A DNA stretch of 64,000 nucleotides from Laetiporus sulphureus 93-53 (taxonomy: Eukaryota > Basidiomycota > Agaricomycetes > Polyporales > Laetiporaceae): assembly GCF_001632365.1 (NCBI RefSeq), contig NW_024468531.1:1-64000 (forward strand), given 5' to 3'. The translations under genes were made by a program, and so were the position numbers. Positions 58,745-64,000 of the stretch are shown in pieces (the first letter of the stretch is position 1; the number at the start of each line of letters is the position of its first letter). Under the pieces are notes generated by a model. That model was given only the letters and a program-made list of their open reading frames with translations. It made no database searches and had not been told where the DNA came from.

Positions 58745-61386
58745 TCAGAAGTAACCGTCCGGCCTTGTACCTAATGTTGGAGGGGCCCTTCGGATGGATG
58801 GAAGACGTCCAGAGAGCCCCTTCGGGTCAGCCAGAGATGACGGTCTCGCCACCGGTGCCGTCAAAGACGCAACGTGTAGGCCACCCTGCGTGGCTGCGCC
58901 AATCCCGACAGAGCGTGCCGACAAAGGAAGAGAACGATACTGGGCAGCAGAGCGAAGATTGACGTATGATCTCGAGCGCGTGTAAGGCTTGTACGCCGGC
59001 CCTGACGTCGACCGACGCGAAACACGCACGGAGGCGCTATGCCTTGTGGGAATCGGTATCGCTGATTCTTGTTTGGCATTTCTCGGAGTCATAGGCGGTG
59101 GGATCGGTGATGCAGCATCCTGCAGCAGTGCGCGTGGGTTGGATGGAAGTCCCATTCGGCTGGCCGTGCTGACGACCGACCCAGCTTGACTGCTTGGTCG
59201 AGAGGGAGGGGCCGATAAGTACGGAGACGGTGGTAGCAGTACGCGCTTTAACCTGACGGACTCCATACTCTCCTTCTTCGCAATCGTGGGTAGGCTACTT
59301 CGCATCCTCTTTGTATCTGCCTCTCCTCCAATGGTATTCGCGTTAAGTTGACTGGAGGTCTGTAGAGTGAACGCATGCATTTTCAGCTCACGAAACGACC
59401 GACTTGACTAAGACGCTATCTACCTCATTTGCTGGCATAGATGACGGTCGCATGAACAGACGATGTGTGGTATGACGTGTAGGAGGCATGCCTACGGGGA
59501 TCCGAATGCTGTTCGAGGGTAAAGGAGAGTTCCAACGTGGCGACCCGTGCGCCTGTTCCGGGATGGAGACAGTATCACCAGGAACCGAGTCGGTTGTAAG
59601 AGGTCGCGGAAGAGCAGAAGGAGGCAGAGATGCCCCTGCACTATCCCTATATGGCGGAGAAGCCGGGTGGTTCGGTTGTAAAAAATGCAACGAATCGTCT
59701 GAACCTGCATCTTGATCGAGTGGAGCAATTCGACATGCTTCCGGATGCGCAAAAGGCAGAGATGGCAAGTCTTCAATCGCTGACCTTGCCTGATAGTCGG
59801 CTCCGAGTGTACAGGATTGTTTCTCGCAATTGTCGTCCTCTCTTTTCCAATTGCTACTTGCGTCCTCGATTACCTCTGGGATGGGAATAAGTGATGCGCT
59901 CGGTATAAAGAAGCTCTCTGAATCGCTCCTTTCTTGCGACACAGTGCAATTTGCGATGAAAGGAGCTAGCAGCCTTAGGGTTCTCCACAGGACGAATGCA
60001 TTTGCGAGACCTACGTCGAAAAATGTATAGCCCGATGAACTGCTTCAGTAATTCAGTCTTACCGAACATGGCTGTGCTTGTGTCGGCAACTATGTGCAAT
60101 GAAAATGGGACCTGATCCCCAGCGATCTTCATTAGATCAGTTACGGTAGGGGCTAGTGTTAACACCGTATACGCTAAATCATGTCGAGGATGAGTCGCAT
60201 CCATTCACGACAAGTACGTATCCCTACTCACCTACGGGATACCTTGCACACAACTTCATTTCAGCTACGAGATAAGATAGGAGCATAGGATACTCACCAG
60301 AACATGCTTCTAACAACTGCACGGATGAATGTATGATACTGTAAAGAATGTTCCGCGGTGCTGATAGCACTTCGACGAGCTTCAGAACTAAAATTGAACT
60401 TCAATCCACCGCGGATTACCATAGTCCCACGAAGAACTAAGTATATGAGTATGTAGAATACCAAAGAAATAGAAATCGCAAGGAACATCTACAGCCAGAA
60501 TGACATGAGATTGAGAAACGCGGGAATATTTTGCGAGCAAATGAGTGGCACGCTCACCGGCAGCAGCTGCAAAAGCACTGTCAACACGGAATGACGCATC
60601 GAAATGCTACAGGACAGGCCGTCGAATCCGTAGACTGGTCCTCTTTTCCTTTCGTGGACGAGGAATGGCAAGATGGCTGAGAAACGCATGTCGGCGAAGG
60701 CTACACAACTATAGCCACGAAACCCTTACCGATGACAGCAGCAATCACCCAACCACTGACGACGGCAAGCTTGCAAAACCATGCCGGCAAGCGATTGTGA
60801 CACACGAGGGTGTTGAAGGCATGCACGGCAATTGTACCGGTAAAGTAGGCACCCGCAGTATTTCCCAGCAACAGAATGAACCCTGAGGTTTCCTCGCGTC
60901 AACGGCACCATCGCAGCAGCAACAATGTGAACATACCTTGTGCACTACATAGCGCGCCTGTAAGAAAAACATTACCGGTATATGAGCTGGCTGGCTACCA
61001 ACTCGCGACAGGCCACTCACCGATTTGCACATGGTCCTGTTGAAGCCAGCGATTGTCGATGGTGAGAGCAATGCTTGTCAAAAGATTGCTGAGCAGGAGA
61101 GAGACTGTATAAGCGCCCAGCTGCGTCTGGAAGAAGGAGCGCTTTCTTAGACGCCCTTGAGCCATCCCTCGCTTCACCAATAGTGCATGGATAGAAACCC
61201 ATGATACATGTATCAGGATGAAGCCAACCGCTAGTATCGACAGAATAGCAAATACGACAATGACCTATTCGTGCGAAGCTATGTGCGTCAAACCGGCCTG
61301 GACACACTAATTATACTTCATCGGTTACGTACCATCAGAACCGGGGCCTGGCCACGCTTGTAAGGAAAGATCGTTGCCCGGTGCAT
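58745..61386 (-). CDS. 7TM receptor of Git3/cAMP-receptor type with long cytosolic tail
   Basis: Start ATG 61386 (MHRATIFPYKRGQAPVLM), intron, then VIVVFAILSILAVGFILIHV (TM1), TQLGAYTVSLLLSNLLTSIA (TM2), WLQQDHVQIGALCSAQGFIL, NTAGAYFTGTIAVHAFNTLV (TM3), AWFCKLAVVSGWVIAAVIG (TM4), MRHSVLTVLLQLLPVSVPLI (TM5 region), MFLAISISLVFYILIYLVLR, and a last pair around WYPIVYTVLTLAPTVTDLMK and ANAFVLWRTLRLL. The pattern is that of fungal glucose/cAMP receptor-like GPCRs. The tail is about 390 residues, Ser/Pro-rich, and continues across an intron at about 59361-59424 (ANE|TSSQLNANT), ending GTRPDGYF. Such receptors act through G-alpha on cAMP. The exact ligand is unknown. Introns are many and not all exact. 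Confidence 0.8.
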
Positions 61387-61906
61387 TTTGAAAAGAGGAT
61401 TACCACCGAAGGAGTGTGCACATCGATTGAAAAACTCGTTATGGCCCAAAAATCCCAAGGCTGTCGCTGACAACTGGGGTAAGAAAGAGAGACGTTGTCC
61501 TGCGTCTCGTTAAGGTCTGGCTGAATGCAGACGAGGTGGGACCGGCCAAAGAAGAAAGAAAAGAGAGAGAAAGAACGAGCTCAGTAAAAGAAGAACGTCG
61601 CAGCTCAGGAGAGAAGAGGTCAATAGCAATTGCGAGACCCGTCGTAGTGACAATGCCTAAGGAGGCAGTACTTCGGCAGTGCATCATAAGTTGGTAGACG
61701 TGAGTGACGTGAGTGAGAAACTCGCCCGGAGTGCGATTGGTTTCATCAAACCACAATGGATTGCGCAGCATGCTGTTAAGTGACGCTAGAATGTTGATGA
61801 TCAGGTGAATAGACGGGCTCGTTCGCACGCGTATGTCTAAATGGATTCAATCATTGGTACAACCGATCCGATGCCTACATACTCCACCTGTTTGTGTTTC
61901 GCCTTC
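61387..61906. promoter_or_regulatory. Intergenic, receptor promoter region
   Basis: 520 bases between the start of the receptor and the stop of DNA polymerase eta, both on the minus strand. A 129-codon minus-strand frame at 61439-61828 shows no domain and overlaps the likely 5' leader. Confidence 0.35.
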
Positions 61907-64000
61907 CTACTTCCCGCTGAAGAATGTCGCAATATTCTTGGATTGTCCCTTCCGTTTAGTCTTCTCCGAACGAGTCTTGTCCAATGGTCGAAACCTCTTG
62001 GAACTGCTGGGCGAAGATAGCTGCATGGCCAACTGTTGTGCAAGATGGAAATCATCATGCTCCATGCGAAGTGCTGCCAGCGCCTCTCGCCGGATATCAT
62101 CCCCGACGCCATCAACTGCCAGATCATCCGGGAGCGCGACGCATTCACTACATCTATCACACAGGAATGATGTGTTGGTGTCATGCGAACCGTCACCGGT
62201 GCCCGTCCGTGCCCGGTTGTCTGATCTCGCGAAGGCCTCGAGGTCATCATGTAGGCCCCTCTTGCGTTTGGCAGCCTCATCCAAGCTTCGTCGTGCGACG
62301 TCAGGGAGGGGTGGTGTCTTTAGAAACCCCTCGATGCTTCGCTGTCCAGCTTCCATGCTCTCGACGCCGGTGAATCCCAGCGCCACGTTGGTGATTTTGA
62401 GAGGTCCCGAGCACGAAGTATCTGTACCAATCAGATCTCGCCACAGCTTGTCTCCTGCGGTTGCTATCAAGTCGACTGTTACATTGCGAGCGAATGGAAA
62501 CGACATCTGCTTCGAATGTCCGGTCTCGTATCCTGTACATAATTCATTTTAGCTGTCGAGGACGGCAGAGACGGTATGCTTTACCTTTCCTGGCATGCAG
62601 GACGAGAGTCTTCGGCCAAAGGGCAGACATCTCTTCTCTAGCTTCGTTCAATCGCAAAGCTAGCTCTGCAGCAAGCACCCGAATCCAATGGTGCCCCTGG
62701 GAAGGCTTAGTAACGGGTTGGAGTAGGTTCTTTGACGCCATCATGCTCTTGTTGACCGCAGACTTCTCCTTCACTACTCCCAGTCTCAGTCTCACGTTCT
62801 CCGAGGCCGAATGATGTTGACGTGCTCTCACCTTCAGATCTATCTACACCTCTAGTATAACCACGATCAATGACAAGGTCGGAGCAATAACGCCGGGTAT
62901 GAATACATACCGCAAGATTTCATAAACCCATATCGAGTTCTCACCGAACTTGCGTTGCATTTCATCTTGAGAAACAGACGCGGTCAGGGATGCCTCAGGA
63001 GAAACCAATTACAACCGACCAAGATTTATCGCGCTGCGATGGTAAGATCAGCGAATTTATCAAATTCTACGTATTCATGGAAACACACAGGAGATCACCA
63101 ACCGTTGATGCGTCGTACTCTTCTGCCATAGCTTTCCCCAATTTCCCGCCGAGAAAGCGGATCTAAGGAATATGGCGTCATAGAAGGATTCCGAGCACGC
63201 ATGTTGCCTCACCGACCTTCTGAAATGGGGTCAGTTTGAGATAATTGGGTATCGCAGCATTGCGGAGAATGGTCTAATTGTGGATCAATGATCTATTGAA
63301 CGGTTCCCGAGCTACAAATCATACCTGACTGTTTGGCTTCTTGTATGAGGCAGTCAGCTATTTGGTACATCAGATAGAATCATCGTCGCTGTCGCAAACC
63401 ACAGCTCACTTTAGCCAAGAACTTGTTCCTGGCGATACCCTGTAAAGGCAACAAAAATTACAAAATGAAATCGACACAGAGAGTTATCCAACACTTACAG
63501 CTGAGGTCGTATAGCCAAGTGTTCGATAAATGTCGCTTCTGATTTTGCCCATGAGCTCTGCAGCGATGGACAGAGCGACATCGTGCCACGTTGTCAAGGT
63601 AACGTCCTCTGTGATCTCGGCATCATCCTTGCGACCGTCAACCCTTGCCTGTTCGTCGCGTAAGCCAGGCTCGGAGACATTCGATGGAGTCTCTGGCTTT
63701 GAAGGGTCGATCGGAATGACAACGCCCAGGCCATCCCACGAGATTGGTGAAGGCGGGGGAAGTGCGCTATCCAAACCTTGAGGTGCGTCAGGCGGGACTT
63801 GCGCGAGGTGGGGGTAACGACGCAAAATCTCTTCGCGGACAGGACGAGTAAAGTCAATAAAAGCTTCATCAATGGATGCCTTCTCTTGTCATGCAGCGTA
63901 AGCATGGGCATGAGGGATACCAAGCAAGCGAAACATCTCACCAATCTCTCCCGTCGGTAATCCCTCCTGAAACATGCGGATGATCTTCATGCTCTCTCGT
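61907..64000 (-). CDS. RAD30: DNA polymerase eta (translesion), 3' part; runs off the right edge
   Basis: Y-family polymerase that copies past UV lesions. The right edge begins inside the palm: RESMKIIRMFQEGLPTGEIE, then KASIDEAFIDFTRPVREEIL with the catalytic Asp-Glu pair. A fungal insert rich in Pro and Asp follows, then TWHDVALSIAAELMGKIRSD, GIARNKFLAKLS, ASYKKPNSQTILRN, IRFLGGKLGKAMAEEY. The little-finger domain has KSMMASKNLLQPVTKPSQGH and WIRVLAAELALRLNEAREEM. Near the end a ubiquitin-binding zinc finger of UBZ type, FLCDRCSECVALP..EHDDFHLAQQLA, is followed by the PIP box KNIATFFSGK for PCNA. The 5' end lies outside the window. Confidence 0.93.

Noticed and set aside
61439..61828. 129-codon minus-strand frame upstream of the receptor
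   Set aside because: No family or splice partner, and it overlaps the probable 5' leader.

Overview
The window is nuclear DNA of a filamentous basidiomycete, most likely an Agaricomycete. Genes are dense, on both strands, and cut by many short GT-AG introns of about 45-65 bases. They include families typical of mushroom-forming fungi: a WW-domain protein with a membrane C-terminus, an F-box protein, an RNA-dependent RNA polymerase of the quelling type and a Git3/cAMP-receptor-like 7TM protein. No rRNA, tRNA, CRISPR array, plasmid origin or bacterial operon signal was seen. Gene models were spliced by eye, so outer limits are firmer than internal exon edges.

Layout, left to right. 1-374 (-) is the 5' end of a secreted-type protein. 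691-2694 (+) is the OLA1 ATPase. 4210-5679 (+) is an F-box protein. 7091-8634 (+) is a MARVEL-like four-helix membrane protein. 8921-11792 (+) is a disordered protein with a proline run and a WH2-like motif. 12110-14811 (-) is the fused biotin enzyme BioD-BioA. 15249-16601 (-) is a DUF1295/steroid-reductase-like membrane enzyme. 16842-17839 (+) is Sde2 and 18211-19747 (+) is ketol-acid reductoisomerase.

19.8-26.9 kb is gene-poor. It holds a 114-bp hairpin element, a divergent pair of small unknown genes (22.2-23.8 kb), and three copies of a stem-loop element whose arms change in step. 26915-28974 (-) is the WW-domain membrane protein and 29603-31107 (-) an unrecognised multi-exon gene. 32441-34355 (-) is trimethyllysine dioxygenase, divergent from 34660-36875 (+), a BRAP2/ETP1-type RING/ZnF-UBP ligase. 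37140-37724 (+) is ribosomal protein eL43, 37956-40365 (-) mitochondrial homoaconitase, 40825-42423 (+) a Ser/Thr-rich single-pass surface protein, 43573-44652 (+) the complex I assembly factor CIA30, and 45137-49263 (+) the RNA-dependent RNA polymerase.

The most striking stretch is 49.8-55.8 kb. It holds three complete Ras GTPase genes in a row on the minus strand, with the same exon plan, the same C-terminal CIVA prenylation box and homologous upstream DNA; the period is about 2.4 kb. After a region with a broken short-chain dehydrogenase come a 7TM receptor with a long Ser/Pro tail (58745-61386, -) and the C-terminal part of DNA polymerase eta (61907 to the edge, -).

Four genes serve mitochondrial metabolism (KARI, homoaconitase, trimethyllysine dioxygenase, biotin synthesis). 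The receptor and Ras array together suggest a local cluster of signalling genes, but that link is inference only.
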